Shown here: positions 23,011 through 34,952 of the stretch, piece by piece | How the letters are laid out: every line of letters begins with the position of its first letter | Numbering within the stretch: the first letter of the stretch is position 1 | Origin: Rhinopomastus cyanomelas | Taxonomy: Eukaryota > Chordata > Aves > Bucerotiformes > Rhinopomastidae | Reading direction: 5' to 3' | Length of the DNA: 64,000 nucleotides | Assembly (NCBI GenBank): GCA_013400115.1 | Contig: VXBP01010400.1 | Location: 124,001 to 188,000 of the forward strand | Notes under the pieces: generated by a model | Database searches by the model: none | What the model was told of the DNA's origin: nothing | Seen by the model: only the letters and a program-made list of their open reading frames with translations | Position numbers and translations under genes: made by a program

Positions 23011-23559
23011 ATGTTCCTAAAGAAAAAGTTAGCATCTGGGACACATCTTTCTGTCTTTGCTCCTCTCTCCGACATCCTTCTTGTACCAGACAAGGGTTTG
23101 CAATGTCCTAATTCCCAATTTCCAATCGGCTAGAATTTCTGTAGCAGTCACCTCCCTTTCCAAACCCCTCTCATAAGAGGCTGCTACCAGAGCATAAAGA
23201 GCAGCACAAGAAGTTCATAACCACACTTGTACCACTCCTGGCAGCGTCCCAGCGGTTCCCTCTGCAGCAGGAAGATTAAGCACGGCAATTAACCATCAGA
23301 GGACGACTAACCAGGGTAACACTAAAAAGGCCAGAGCTAAAACTCTCTTGAGGAGGTTAAATTGCCTTATTATTTGAATGCAAGAGTCGCTGGTCATTGT
23401 CAAGTGTAACCCTACACTTTAGTGATAACACAAACTTCTTTGCATGCTCGTACTGGCTTTCTAAGCCTCTCCCCAGTGGAAAGAATCGGTTCAAGTGAGT
23501 GGAACAGTGTGATTAAGATTCTCATCACTTACTTGCCAAGAGAAATGAAAACATCAAAT

Positions 23560-24235
23560 GATGTATCGAGGGGACCGAGTGCACCCTCAGTAAGTTTGCA
23601 AAGGACACCAAGTTGGGAGGGGGTGTTGACCTGCTGTAGGGTAGTGAGGCTACTCAGAGGGACCTTGACAGACTGCATCGATGGGCTGGGTTTCAATAGA
23701 GCCAAGTGTCGGGTCCTGCATTTTGGTCACAACAACCCCCGGCTTGGGGCAGGGTGGCTGGAGAGCAGGCTGGCAGAAAAGGACTTCGGGCTTCTAATTG
23801 ACAGGTGGCTGAATATGAGCCAGCAGGGCACCCAGGTGGCTAAGAAGGATAGTGGCATCCTGGCCTGGATTAGAAACTGTGTGTCCAGCAGGAGTAGGGA
23901 GGTGATTGTCCCCCCCGTACTCAGCACTCAAGGTGAGGTCTCACCTTGAGTATTAGGTCCAGTTTTGGGCACCTCAGTACAAGGGAGACATTGAGGTGCT
24001 GGGGTGAGTGCAGAGGTGGTCGACGAAGCTGGGGAACTGTCTGGAGAATGAATCTGATAAGGAGATTGAGAAAGTTGAGGCTATTCAGTTTGAGGAAGAG
24101 AAGGTTGAGGGGAGACCTCATCGCTCTTTATAAGTATCTGAAAGGACATTGTAGAGATGTTGATGCAGGTAATGAGCAACAGAACCAGAGGGGAGGGCTT
24201 CAAGCTTCAAATGTGGGATGTTTTTTGTCACTGGT
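23560..24235 (+). repeat. CR1 LINE, 5'-extended copy with reverse transcriptase C-terminal remnant
   Basis: Starts inside decayed ORF2: frame text such as CACCCTCAGTAAGTTTGC and AGGACACCAAGTTGGG corresponds to the conserved region after the polymerase catalytic box. It continues with GTGTCGGGTCCTGCATTTTG, CACCTCAGTACAAGGGAG and GAGGGGAGACCTCATCGC, then decays without a clear tail. It is inactive: stops and frameshifts are frequent. Confidence 0.8.
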
Positions 24236-24295
24236 GGAAGTGTTTGTTAAGAGACATTATGAAAATATTAAGTCATTATATACCAACCATTAAAT

Positions 24296-24525
24296 CACAG
24301 AATGGGTTGGGTTGGAAGGAACCTCAAAGACAACCACCTAATTGCAACTCCCCTGCCATGGGAAGGGGCACCTTCCACTAGACCAGGTTGCTCAAAGCCC
24401 CATCCAGCTTGGTCTTGAACACATCCAGTGATGAAACAAACACCGCTTCCCTGGGCAACCTGTTCCAGCATCTTGCCACCCTCACAGTGTGGAACTTCTT
24501 TCTAACTTCTAACCTACAGCTTCCA
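24296..24525 (-). repeat. CR1 LINE, group D, 3' portion
   Basis: TCACAGAATGGGTTGGG start, GGAAGGAACCTCAAAGACAA, GCACCTTCCACTAGACCAGG, CCTGTTCCAGCATCTTGCC; 5' truncated. Confidence 0.82.
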
Positions 24526-24739
24526 ATGAGCAGCCTTCAAGGAACAGAGTATTTGTTAAACTTGTTTGTGTGCATTTACCTTGGTGTGACTTCATGACAC
24601 TGAACAGAGTCTTGTGAATGGGCCAAACATGACCTCAACAACTCCCAAGGCCAAGCTCTCATGAAGGAACAAGTAAAAATGTGCATTTACAGAATAGCAT
24701 TTTAAGTGGAGATACTCAAATATGAAACCATGCTCCTAC

Positions 24740-24871
24740 CTCATCAGCATCCATGGCTGTCAGCTGCAGTATCTTAGATCCATCTCCTATATTCTCTTCC
24801 ACAGTCAGATCAAGCATATCTGTGGGGAACACTGGTGGGTTGTCATTGATATCCTGAAGTGTTATCTCCAC
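24740..24871 (-). CDS. FAT4: FAT4-like protocadherin, internal exon (first exon seen in the window)
   Basis: This 132-base exon encodes 44 residues with both borders in phase 0. It is preceded by a strong pyrimidine tract and CAG (AG at 24873-24872) and followed by a GTAGGA donor at 24739. It opens with the last strand of one EC repeat, ending in the calcium-binding linker DINDNPPVF. It continues into the next repeat with the VEEN motif and stops at DADE, the DxD-type calcium site. Reading then passes directly to the exon at 20643-20904. FAT4 is a giant single-pass adhesion molecule that binds Dachsous in trans through its EC repeats. The call comes from family recognition of the joined protein; another Fat or Dachsous paralogue is the main alternative. 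No upstream cadherin exon was found between 24872 and 64000. Confidence 0.82.
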
Positions 24872-26185
24872 CTGCAAAAGGAAAAAAGCAGGACTCAGGA
24901 AAAGCTGTGTGAGCGCTGGGAGTTGGATGCTGATTGGAGCTGAATGTTACAAATCACCTAATTCTGAAAGAAATCAGGTAAATTGTTCTTAATCACATGA
25001 ATTAGAACATTCCCAAATCACACCAACGAGAAGCAAACCCCCTCCGGATATTAAAATTCCACATTGTTATAAAATACTCACAGGAAAGGCTCTAACATAA
25101 ATAAAGTTAATTTGACTTGTTGATAGCAACTGATTTTAAATGGTCCTCGTCTAGTTTGTATTGGAAAAGATCCACTGATGGACTGTCATTGTAATCCTCA
25201 AAGTCGGCCCCTGGAGAACAGCTGCCAAGTCCTGGGGCAGGAGATCATTCAACCATGAAATGCTGCCTGACATAAAGATGAGGTGGTGTAAAATTCTCTC
25301 TGAAATGTTTATATATTGGCGACTCTCCGCTCTGAAGGAGGAAAAAACACCCTTGCACTTGATATTTTCATTGTTTTAAAAAAACAACAACCTGTGTTCC
25401 CCCCTTTCTCCCTCAGTTCTCCAATTGCAAACATAAACTTTAGAAGCCAGCATCTTCTCTCCTTGCCTGTGCACACCTAAACAACTCTTCTTTCCACTTG
25501 AGGAGGTATTCGCACACTTTTCCAAGTGGATCACGAAAGGCTGTTGTGTTTTCTTTATTCCTAGTTTTTCATAAGCAAAACTGCTGCCCTGCTGATGCTC
25601 ATGAGACCTGTTCTCCCTTGGTGCCAGCCATGGCAAGTAAAATCCCCAAAAAAAAGATGGAAAGGGAGGTCAGAGCTGGTTTGGATTTATCATCAAATGA
25701 AATAAAAGGAGCCTTGTTTTGGACCCCGAGGTATGAAATGGTCACCAAACTCTAAAGACACCCTAATAAGTAGCTGAAGGAAGTCTGTCCTATTCGCTCC
25801 TCAAGGACCAGAGAAAGGTGGACGGCACAAGGAGGGAGGCTAAGGTCTGGATGACTTCAGGAAGCTACCTGGATCAAGAGATACTCTCTATACTGCAGTA
25901 CTCATCATGCTGTTATCCACAAGAGATCTCCTTGCACTTAGCTGGAAATATGTGGGGTAGGCTGCTCTGCACATCATGACACAGACATTCCTGGTGGTCG
26001 GAAGCCACTGATTTCTCCTGTTCCCAGTCACCTGCCATCGTGTTTTCTCTTTTTCTATTCTGTTTTCATACAGACACCAATCGCCAAGCCATAAGTGGGC
26101 ATCCCCTGAGGGCAACTTACTGAACACCAGGGAAAGGGATCCTTGCCCTTCCAGATCTGTCAGCATCTGCCCTTCCACCCTTCTA

Positions 26186-26372
26186 TCACAGAATCATAGA
26201 ATGCATGGAGTTGGAAGGGACCTCCAAAGGTCTTCCAGTCCAACCCCACTGCAGGGACCAGGGACGGTCTCAGCTAAATCAGGTTGCCCAGAGCCTTCTC
26301 CAGACTGCCCTTAAATATCTCCAGGGATGTGGCCTCAACTCCCTCCCTGGGCAACTTGTTCCAATTCTTGAT
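26186..26372 (-). repeat. CR1 LINE, group D, 3' portion
   Basis: ATCACAGAATCATAGAATGC start, GGGACCTCCAAAGGTCTTCC, GGTTGCCCAGAGCCTTCTCC and GGGCAACTTGTTCCAATTC; 5' truncated. Confidence 0.85.
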
Positions 26373-27599
26373 GACTTTTTTTTATTAACGAGGAGTCTAC
26401 ATGAAAAAAGACTTTCAAAGAGTGATGCTGCAAAGTCTTCACCAGCTTTGCCCTTTGTACATGCTTCTGAAAACAATTTATTCTGGGGCGCTGGAAGGAA
26501 AAACTCTGCTACGATGGAAATCAAAAAAGACGATGGTTTTTTGGTTAACCAAAATGAATGTGAGTTTGCATTGGAATTATCTCTTCTTCTCCTTTCTCAA
26601 AACGATGTGTTGAATTAAGAAACAGTTGCTAAAAGCCAAAGTTCTATTTCTTTGAGCAAATGAATCGAAGCCACTTCAAAAACCCTGGTGCCCCCAGGCA
26701 GTTATTACTGAACAGGCTAGACAAATTCCATGTTCAACAGAAAAAACCTAACATGAGAGTTTTCTTCTGGAACAAGAGAAATTATTCTAGTGATAAAATT
26801 TACCGGGTTTACGAGCTAAAAAGGTATGTAAAATAAAACACAGCGCTGCAAGGCAGCACGCCAAAGTCCCTCTGATCCTAACACCTTCTGTAAACCAAAG
26901 GGCTCATTTGGCCAGGGCCTGTCCCTCGGTTTTATTCCACTTATTAACATTTATTTTTCTTTTCGTTCAAGGGTTTATAGACAGAATACTTTGCTAAAAT
27001 CCTTCCATCTTGCAAATTAAAATCAGAGGGAGGGAAAAAAAGATGCCACAGAAAACTCGAATGAGCTCATGTGGCAGCAACAAGTTTCACTGGGAGTCCC
27101 AAAACACATGGAGAAGCTCTCGCTTGCAGCCACCCTACCCACGTTCTCTGCTCGATCAGAGATCTATAGATAGAACACGATCCGAGAAGAAAGGAACTCC
27201 CAGATGTCTCAGGCGCTCGATACTTCTTCAAACGCTACAGATATTTGATTAAAGATCAAACAGAGGAAAGGCAACGGCTTTGCTTTCCATTTATACAGCG
27301 TTGAGTCATTCTTCTTCCCTTTGCTCGCTGCCGTGATGTTCACCGCCTCTCTCGGGGGATGCCATCAAATAATCTACAGGAACCACTGGCACACATCGCC
27401 CTGGAGAGTTTTGCTTAAGCCATTAAATGATAGTTCATGTGGAAAAAATTAAGGAGATTACTCTTGGCTGGAGGCTGGGGCAGTTCGTTATCAATTTTAA
27501 CAGAATAAAAGCTAAAGGATTCTATTCCTCATCTCTCAGCAAATACTTTAATAATATTAATTATGATTATAAAAGAGGAAAAAAATCAACTATTAATTT

Positions 27600-27702
27600 A
27601 TCACAGAAGCACAGAGCATATGGGATTGGAAGGGATCTTGAAAGATCATCCAGTCCAATCCCTCCATCAGAGCAGGATCCCCTAGATCCAGTCACGGAGC
27701 CA
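27600..27702 (-). repeat. CR1 LINE, group A, short 3' end (first of a tandem pair)
   Basis: CACAGAAGCACAGAGCATA start, group A-like GGGATCTTGAAAGATCATCC, and GATCCCCTAGATCCAGTCAC. The next copy begins immediately after. Confidence 0.82.
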
Positions 27703-27815
27703 CAGAATCACAGAATCATTAGGGTTTGGAAGGGACCTCGAAAGATCATCCAGTCCAATCCCCCTGCCACAGCAGGATCCTCTAGATCCAGTCGCACAGG
27801 AACACATCCACAAAG
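27703..27815 (-). repeat. CR1 LINE, group A, short 3' end (second of a tandem pair)
   Basis: CACAGAATCACAGAATCATT start, group A signature, and AGTCGCACAGGAACACATCC. The pair is direct, near-equal in length, and could be two insertions or one tandem duplication. Confidence 0.84.
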
Positions 27816-28802
27816 AACACATCTCTCAATAGTCCTAGAACACTTCGAAAGCAATGGTTCTATGAATGACGACAACCCTGTAAGGCCACCCCCAACCAGT
27901 TTCCCACCTTGCTCTGACTGAAATACTGGGAAGCAGTAAGCGTGGGGATGAAAAATAAACACTTCTGGTTTAAATTTACTCAAATAACCCATAACAGCAG
28001 AGCACAAAGGAAGGCACAAAGCTTGAACTACAGGCCATGCACATTTACAATTTCCACAACAAGATGGAAAGCCCACTTACAAATAAAACACCTTGGGACC
28101 AGGCAACAGCTTTTGCTTAGGCAGAGACTGAATGAGGCATCTGAACATCCCATTTTCCAAGGGGAAACACTCCCAGTGCCCGCTAGTTCAATAAAAACCA
28201 CGTTAGTCGACTGTGCGGCAGGCCAGCCAACCTGCTAAATGGAAATGCAAACTTGTTAAGAATCCCACTGTTAGCAGTAGGGAGATGGCAGCTGGAGGGA
28301 AAACGTGGTGGGGTGAAGGCATCATTTGGAGTGGAACAAAGAAAAAGACAAGTCTGAACGTCTGGAGCCAGCAGCAGTCACTCGATCTTTGGACTAACAG
28401 AACGAATACAACTCAAATTCCTTCTTGTATATTTGAGGCAAAGTCCATTAATTGTAGGTGACGCTGACAAGTGGCCATAAGTGGAGGTGTCAGCCTTACA
28501 CTGAGACAATAGAAGCTGAGGAACTCTCCCCAAAAAAGGACCAGGACACATGACTTAATGTCAGTGTCTAAGCTCAAAAGTACCTTGATGGAAGGACGGT
28601 CCTGGGCTGCCCCCTCCCATCACCCCAGTGAGGATCAGACACCAACCCAGCAAACGACAGCACTTTGAGCCTGTCTAGAATAGGGATTTGCAGCAATATT
28701 CCCTTTTCCCTCACAAAATCAGGAATTACTGCTGATTACCAGCCTTGAAATGGTTTGACAAATCAGGGCTCAAGGCATGGAAACGTGATTAGCAAGATAC
28801 TA

Positions 28803-29142
28803 ACCTGAAAAGGAGAAGGCTCTAGGGGGACCTTACAGTGACCTTCCCATCCCTGGAAGGGGCCGATCAGAAGGCTGGGGAAGACTGTTCACAGGGGAAG
28901 GGATCAATAGGATGAGGGCTGATTTAGGCTGGACAGGAGGAGAAAGCTCTTGAATCTGAGGGTGGGGATCCCTAGAAGAGGCTGTCCAGATAGGTGGTCA
29001 AGGCCTCATCCCTGGAGCCATTCAAAGTCAGGCTGGATGAGGCTCTGGACAATCTGGTCTGGTGAGTGATGGCTCTGCTTGTTGCAAGGGAGTTGAACTG
29101 GATGATCTCAGAAGATCCCTTCCAACCCTATGCTTCTAAGAT
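28803..29142 (+). repeat. CR1 LINE, group D, decayed
   Basis: Sense copy with GGCTCTAGGGGGACCTTA, GAAGGGGCCGATCAG, CAAGGCCTCATCCCTGGAG, GAACTGGATGATCTCAG and CCCTTCCAACCCTATGC. It is older-looking than most. Confidence 0.75.
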
Positions 29143-29372
29143 ACGTATGTCGTGCTGGAATTTCCCAGGTAACTTTAATCCATGGGCTGTCATCCCAGTA
29201 CTTTAACACAGAGCATCTTCCTGAAGTTAGAATAACATTGTGAAGTAGGGTTTAGCAATGAGATTTGATGTTTCACAGCCAGCTCACTGTGATAAAGCAT
29301 CAGTACTTTCTAAACTGGGAGATCAGAGCGCTTTCAAAGACTCAGTGATTTGACTGACACCATCAGAAAAGT

Positions 29373-29575
29373 TCTACAATAGTTTGGGCTGAATGGGGCA
29401 TTTAAAGGTCGTTGAGTCCAATCCCCTACAATGAGCAGGGTCACCTTCAACTAGATCAGGTGGCTCAGAGCTCAGTCCAGCCTGAACTTGAATGTTCCCA
29501 GGGATGGGGCTTCTTTTTGGGCAACTTGGGCCAAGGTTTTACCACCCTCAGACTAAAAACTTCCTGCCTTCTACC
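29373..29575 (-). repeat. CR1 LINE, group D, 3' portion
   Basis: AATAGTTTGGGCTGAATGGG, CCCTACAATGAGCAGGGTCA, TAGATCAGGTGGCTCAGAGC and GTTTTACCACCCTCAGAC; decayed and 5' truncated. Confidence 0.75.
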
Positions 29576-30071
29576 CAGGCTCAATCAGCTGTAAATCTGC
29601 TTTCATCACTCTTCACAATTAAAAAGAAGTCACTACCTTGTGTTGTCTCTAACAGTGATCTTAGTGCCATGAAGAAAAGGTGCAAACACTTGTTTCTTTG
29701 TTTTTTCTCTTTCCTTGGCGGAGGTGACCGCTGGGAATTGCACTGCCTGGAGTCTTGATTAAAAGTTTCACTGCATCCAGAACACTTCATCACACAGCAG
29801 AGCCAAAAACTATTACGGCTTGCAAGTGACTCATGCTTCAGCTATGAGAAGATCATAATAAAGAACATTTTACATTAAAAAGCCCAAAAAAGTTGGTAAT
29901 TTAATCTCAGTAGCTACACAAGGTCTCTGCATCCAACCCACATAGACAACACAGCATTGTGTGGAGATGCACTGCCTACTGGGGTCACATCGAACCCTCA
30001 GCAAAGTCCAGATGATACCGTCACTGAAAAGAAACTGCTTGTTCCTGTGAGCAACCGTGCAGCAGGATTTA

Positions 30072-30300
30072 CCATAGAATCCTAGAATGGCCCAGATTGG
30101 AAGGGACCTCCAAAGGGCACCCAGTTCAACCCTTCTGCAGTGAGCAGGGACATCTTCAACCAGATCAGGTAGCCCAGAGTCTTGTCCAGGTATGGGGCTT
30201 CAAATCCATCCCTGGGCGACCTGTTCCAGAGCTCAACCTCCCTCCCACTAAATAACTTCTTCCTAACATCCAATTTGAACATAGCCTTCTCTAATCTTTC
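30072..30300 (-). repeat. CR1 LINE, group D, 3' portion
   Basis: CATAGAATCCTAGAATGGCC start, GGGACCTCCAAAGGGCACCC, TGCAGTGAGCAGGGACATC and CTTCTTCCTAACATCCAATT; 5' truncated. Confidence 0.85.
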
Positions 30301-30569
30301 TTACCCATTCTAGGGGTCCACCAGTACCTGGGCAGAACAGTCATTAAAACCAGTGACATTGGGAGCCCATGAGTAAACAACAGTGGCTGCTAAACTGTGT
30401 CACTCTACACTCTTCCAGACCCAAGAGAAGAAACACCAGAGTAGCACAGAGCATGTAACTTCAGAAACTGCTCTTTGCAGCACCTCATGGACTCAAGTCA
30501 TCATGGAAGAGGACACACCTGATGCAACCATTACCAGAATGAGCACTGGAGCCTGTTTTGTTTTAAATG

Positions 30570-31100
30570 GTAGAATCATTGACTCTCAACAGTTGGAAGG
30601 GAATTCTAGAGATCATCCAGTCCACCCCTCTTGACAAAGCAGGATCCCCTAGGACAGGTCACACAAGGCTGCATCCCTGCAGGAGCATTTTGAAAATCTC
30701 CAGAGCAGGAGACTCTATAACCTGTCTGGGCAGCCTGTTCCAGGGCTCCATCACCCTCACAGCAAAGAAGTTTGTCCTCTTGCTGAGGTAGAACCTTCTG
30801 TGTTCAAGTTTATCCCTGTTACTCCTTGTCCTATTCCTGTGCCTCACAGGAAAGAGATTGGCCCCTTCCTCTTGACACCCACCCCCTCAGATATTTACAG
30901 ACATTAATGAGATCCCTCTCAGTCTTCTCTTCTCCAGAGTAAACAGCCCCAGTTCTCCCAATCTTTCCTCACAGTGGAGATGCTCGAGGCCCTTAATCAT
31001 CCTCATAGCTCTTTGCTGGACTCTCTCCAGTAGATCCTTGTCTCTCTTCAACCGGGGACCCACTAATCCAGGGGTGGTCTCACCAGGGCAGAGCAGAGGA
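30570..31100 (-). repeat. CR1 LINE, group A variant, about 530 bases
   Basis: TAGAATCATTGACTCTCAAC start, GGGAATTCTAGAGATCATCC, CCTGTCTGGGCAGCCTGTTC, TTGTCCTATTCCTGTGCC, TCTTCTCCAGAGTAAACAGC and TGGACTCTCTCCAGTAGATC. The copy at 58838-59313 is of the same variant in opposite orientation. Confidence 0.85.
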
Positions 31101-31850
31101 GAAGGAACAGAAGGTATTTTTCTAGAGGCAAAGCAAAGCAGAGGAAGCCACGTGGCACTGCCGCTCTCCCCAAAAGCAGTAATGAAAAGTAATTGCTTAA
31201 GTGCTCCATCATTGACTGCTCTCCAAGAGCAGGCACGGTCTCCCATGCAACAGAGGCAATGAAGAGCGGGCTGAGGAGTGCACGACTCAAACCTTGGCTG
31301 ACTGAAGAAAGCAACAGCATGCTGCCTTTAAAACACACATCACAACACCCAGCATCGTCTACAGGGAAACCTGCAACAACCCAACCTCAGGAGATAAACA
31401 TCAGTGGTACAAGGAACAAACACGATAAGAAATGCCACAAGCAATCATGTTTCTCCCCCCTCCCCTCCACCACCACCACCACGACTATAATGAAAGCCAG
31501 GTTATTTTGTCAGTGCTGGCAAACGAGGACCACGTGTGGCTCCCTCAATAGTCCTGCAGCTTGAAAAAAGAAATTGATTGCTGGAATGAGCTGTTTGGAT
31601 TGTTTTGATAGGACCAACCGACATACTCAGACCTCTCCCAGCTCTGCTCACCAATGGGAACCTAGTGGGACCAAAGCATTGCTGGGCTGGTGCTAATGAT
31701 CGTAAGCTGCTCTAAATTCATCTGCACCACAGGGCAATGGACCTCCGTGACCACTGTGTTTACCAGTAAGACCAGCTAACTGTGGCTCTGTGCATGGGGA
31801 AGAGGGCAGGGAGAGCAGAGCGGCTCCATGCACTTGACCAGAAAAGCTCC

Positions 31851-32620
31851 TCACAGAATCACAAAACACTAGGGATTGGAAGGGACCTCGAAAGACCATC
31901 CAGCTCAGTCCCCCTGCCACAGCAGGGGCCCCTAGATCAGGTCACACAGAAACACGTCCAGGTGGGTTTTAAATGTCTCCAAACAAGGAGACTCCACAAC
32001 CGCCCTGGGCAGCCCCTTCCAGGGCTCTGGCACCCTCACCAGGAAGGAAGTCCTTCTCAAATTGATGTGGATCTGTTCCAGCTCACACCCACTGTCCCTT
32101 GTCCTATCACTGGATGCCACTGAGCAGAGCCTGGCTCCATCCTCCTGACACCCATCCTTTCCATAGTTAATGGGGTCACCCCTCACCTCCTTTCTTCCAA
32201 GCTCAAGAGAACCCAGCTCCTTCAGCTTTTCCTCATCAGGGAGATGCTCCACTCCCTTCAGCATCTTTGTGGCTCTGTGCTGGACTTTCTTCAGCAGCTC
32301 TGTGTCCTTCTGAAACGGAGAGACACAGAGCTGGACAAAAGATTCCAGATGTGGTCTCAGCAGAGTAGAGTAGAGAGGAGAACCTCCCTCCCTCTACTAA
32401 CCACTCCACTTCTAAGGGAACAAGGCCACAAGGGCCCATTGCTGGCTCCTGGCCATCAGGACCCTCAGGTCCCTTTGTCCTACGCTGCTCTCTGACAGGT
32501 CAGTCTCCAACCTATCCTGGTACCTGAGCTTGTTCTTGCCCAGATGCAGACTCTACACTGCCCTTGTTATAGTTCATTCAAGGTCTCCCCGCCCAGCTCT
32601 CCACCCACCCTTTCCCTGCC
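31851..32620 (-). repeat. CR1 LINE, group A, about 770 bases
   Basis: TCACAGAATCACAAAACAC start, group A signature with GACCATCC, CCATCCTCCTGACACCC, GGGAGATGCTCCACTCCC, AAGGCCACAAGGGCCCATTG and GAGCTTGTTCTTGCCCAG. It is among the longest copies here. Confidence 0.86.
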
Positions 32621-33364
32621 TACCCATGGGTGCTGGGACATGTGCACACATGTGGGCCCTTGTCATTTAATTAATTAACTGATTGACTAAGCAGCACCTC
32701 CAGCCAGAAAACCCACTCCAAAATACCTGCCACAGCAATGCAAACACTTGGCAAACACTCAGTCGTGAAGCTTTTCTTTTCCAGTTGGGTTCTGCGTTGG
32801 GTTTTGGTTATTTTCTTTTGTTAAATACTCCAAACACAGGATCCATTTGGGAACAATTCGAGTTTATAACTTTGCATTTAATTAAATGAGGTCTACTGCC
32901 ATGTAATAAGAAATGGATTGGACTGGTAAGAACATTGCTGTCCATGCCAGAAGAAGAGAAGTACAAAAGCCAACCAAAGCATTAGCAGCACCAGGGAGGG
33001 AAAGGAACACCTCTAAATTAAATAAATCACCTTAATTAAACATAGCGGTGTGACACCAAAGGCACGGTCAATCATCAGGACAGTGGGACACATCCACTCC
33101 ATCACTGAAGACTGCTCAAGGAGCAGAAGAAAAGCTCTTCATCCAGAGTTGTGGCAGAAAAAGCATTGCTAGCAACCCTTAAGAAACCACAGGTTTCCTT
33201 TCTGTGGGTGGGGGGGAATTAAAGATACAGGATTGGATGCTGATGGACCTTCTGCAGTGCTATGAGGGCTTTATAGCGGCCCCTTTCTGAGAAGAAACCC
33301 TGTATGAGTTGAAATAGATTTAATCAAATAAGAGAAAGCCCAGGTGTTACTCTCTAGTCCCACA

Positions 33365-33935
33365 TTCAGAGGACTTTCAGAGTTTCCCTCCAGTCCCTTC
33401 CCCAGACTGGTTCCTCCTCTGAACCCGCTCCAGCCTCTCCATCTCTTTCTTGAAGTGAGGCACCTAGCACTGCCCCCAGTACTCAAGGCAAGGCTTCCCC
33501 AGTACAGGGAGAGAATGATGTCCCTAGTCCTGCTGGCCACACCGTTGCTGATGCAAGCCAGGATGCCATTTGCCTTTGGTGCCACCTGGGCACCCTGCGG
33601 GTTCCTGTTCAGCTGGTTGTCAGCCAGCACTGCCAGGTCCTTCTCTGCCAGGCTGCTCTCCAGCCACTCATCCCCCAGTCTGTAGCTTCAGGGGTTACTG
33701 TGGCCAAAGTGCAGGACACTGCACTTGGCCCAGTTAAACCTCATCCCGTTGTCCTCTGCCCATTGACCCAGCCTGTCCAGATCTCTCTGTAGCATCTTCC
33801 TCCCTTCCAGCAGATTAACTGGTGTCATCTGCAAATTTACTAAGGGTAGACTTGATCCCCTCATCCAGGTCATCAGTAGAGATGTTGAATAGAACTGGGC
33901 CCAGTACTGACCCCTTACCTCTCATTCCAAAGGTC
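33365..33935 (-). repeat. CR1 LINE, internal copy with reverse transcriptase C-terminal remnant
   Basis: No 3' tail. It starts in the body (CTTTCAGAGTTTCCCTCC), passes GGTGCCACCTGGGCACCC and GTGCAGGACACTGCACTTGG, and ends in decayed ORF2 (CATCTGCAAATTTACTAAGG, GAACTGGGCCCAGTACTGA). The coding remnant is on the minus strand and broken. Confidence 0.82.
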
Positions 33936-34652
33936 TTCAAGGCTCTTTAAGGGTCTCACAAACAATGGAAAGGGTTAACCCTGCAAGGCTGCAGGTTTGG
34001 TTCTTTGGAGGAGCAGATCCTTCTGTTCCCCTTCTCCTTCCAAATCTGTGTCTTCCAAATACACGTTCATGCTGCTTTTCCTATTGACCTCATCAAAAGT
34101 TGAGCAAAACCACCATGAACTTCAATTTCCTGGGCTCCCTATCCCTCTTGATCTTTACTTTTCTCCCACACATCAGAATCTCTGCTCAGGCAATTATTTT
34201 CACATCGGCCAACAGCAGTTTTCATTTCCCACACTTGGCTTTTGAATTTTCTTACTCAGCCATGACACTTTGGATTCAACACAGATGAATTTACAAAACG
34301 AAGCATTAAAGACTAATTAAAAGGTACCTTTCGAGCCCATCTTTCACCACTTCTGTAAATATATAAATGACCTTGTGCCCTGGAGAAAAAGAAAGCAAAG
34401 GAAAGCAGTCAAGGACATAGCTGGAACCAGCCTGCTGCTGCGGGATTCTTAAGAGTCATCTTCCTTAATAAAGAATATGAGGTGTTTTATTTGGGCATAA
34501 ATTCAGAGATTGGACTTTTATTGGAGCTAATACATCTTTTCCTTCTATACAGAATCTACATCAGCCTAGGAAGTTACCCTCCCTGGCCACTACAGTCAAC
34601 AACAAGAGCTTTCAATAGCTGATATTCCCATATTGATTCTCAAATGCTGTAT

Positions 34653-34952
34653 TTCACAGAATCACAGAATGTTAGAGATTGGAAGAGACCTCGAGAGATC
34701 ATCCAGTCCAATCCCCCTGCCACAGCAGGATCCCCTAGATCCAGTCGCACAGGAACACGTCCAGGCGAGTTTTAAACACCTCCAGAGAAGGAGATTCCAA
34801 AACTCCCCTTGGCAGCCCCTTCCACGGCTCTGTCCCCCTCACCAGGAAGAAGTTCCTTCTCATACTGATGTGGAACCTCATCTGTTCCAGCTGACACCCA
34901 CTGCTCCTTGTCCTATCATTAGATGCCACTGAGAAGAGCTCTCTTCTCCAAC
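34653..34952 (-). repeat. CR1 LINE, group A, 3' portion
   Basis: TTTCACAGAATCACAGAATG start, GACCTCGAGAGATCATCC, AGTCGCACAGGAACACGTCC and CTTGTCCTATCATTAGATGC; 5' truncated. Confidence 0.87.

Larger units (their letters stand above)
20905..24739 (-). other. FAT4 intron (3835 bases)
   Basis: Complete intron with a GTAGGA donor at 24739 and an AACTCAG acceptor ending at 20905. It is dense in CR1 (21241-21702, 22268-23010, 23560-24235, 24296-24525). Stretches 21703-22267 and 23011-23559 show nothing recognisable. Confidence 0.78.

Noticed and set aside
23422..23949. Plus-strand open frame of 175 codons
   Set aside because: It is mostly decayed CR1 ORF2 end plus 3' body, not a host gene.
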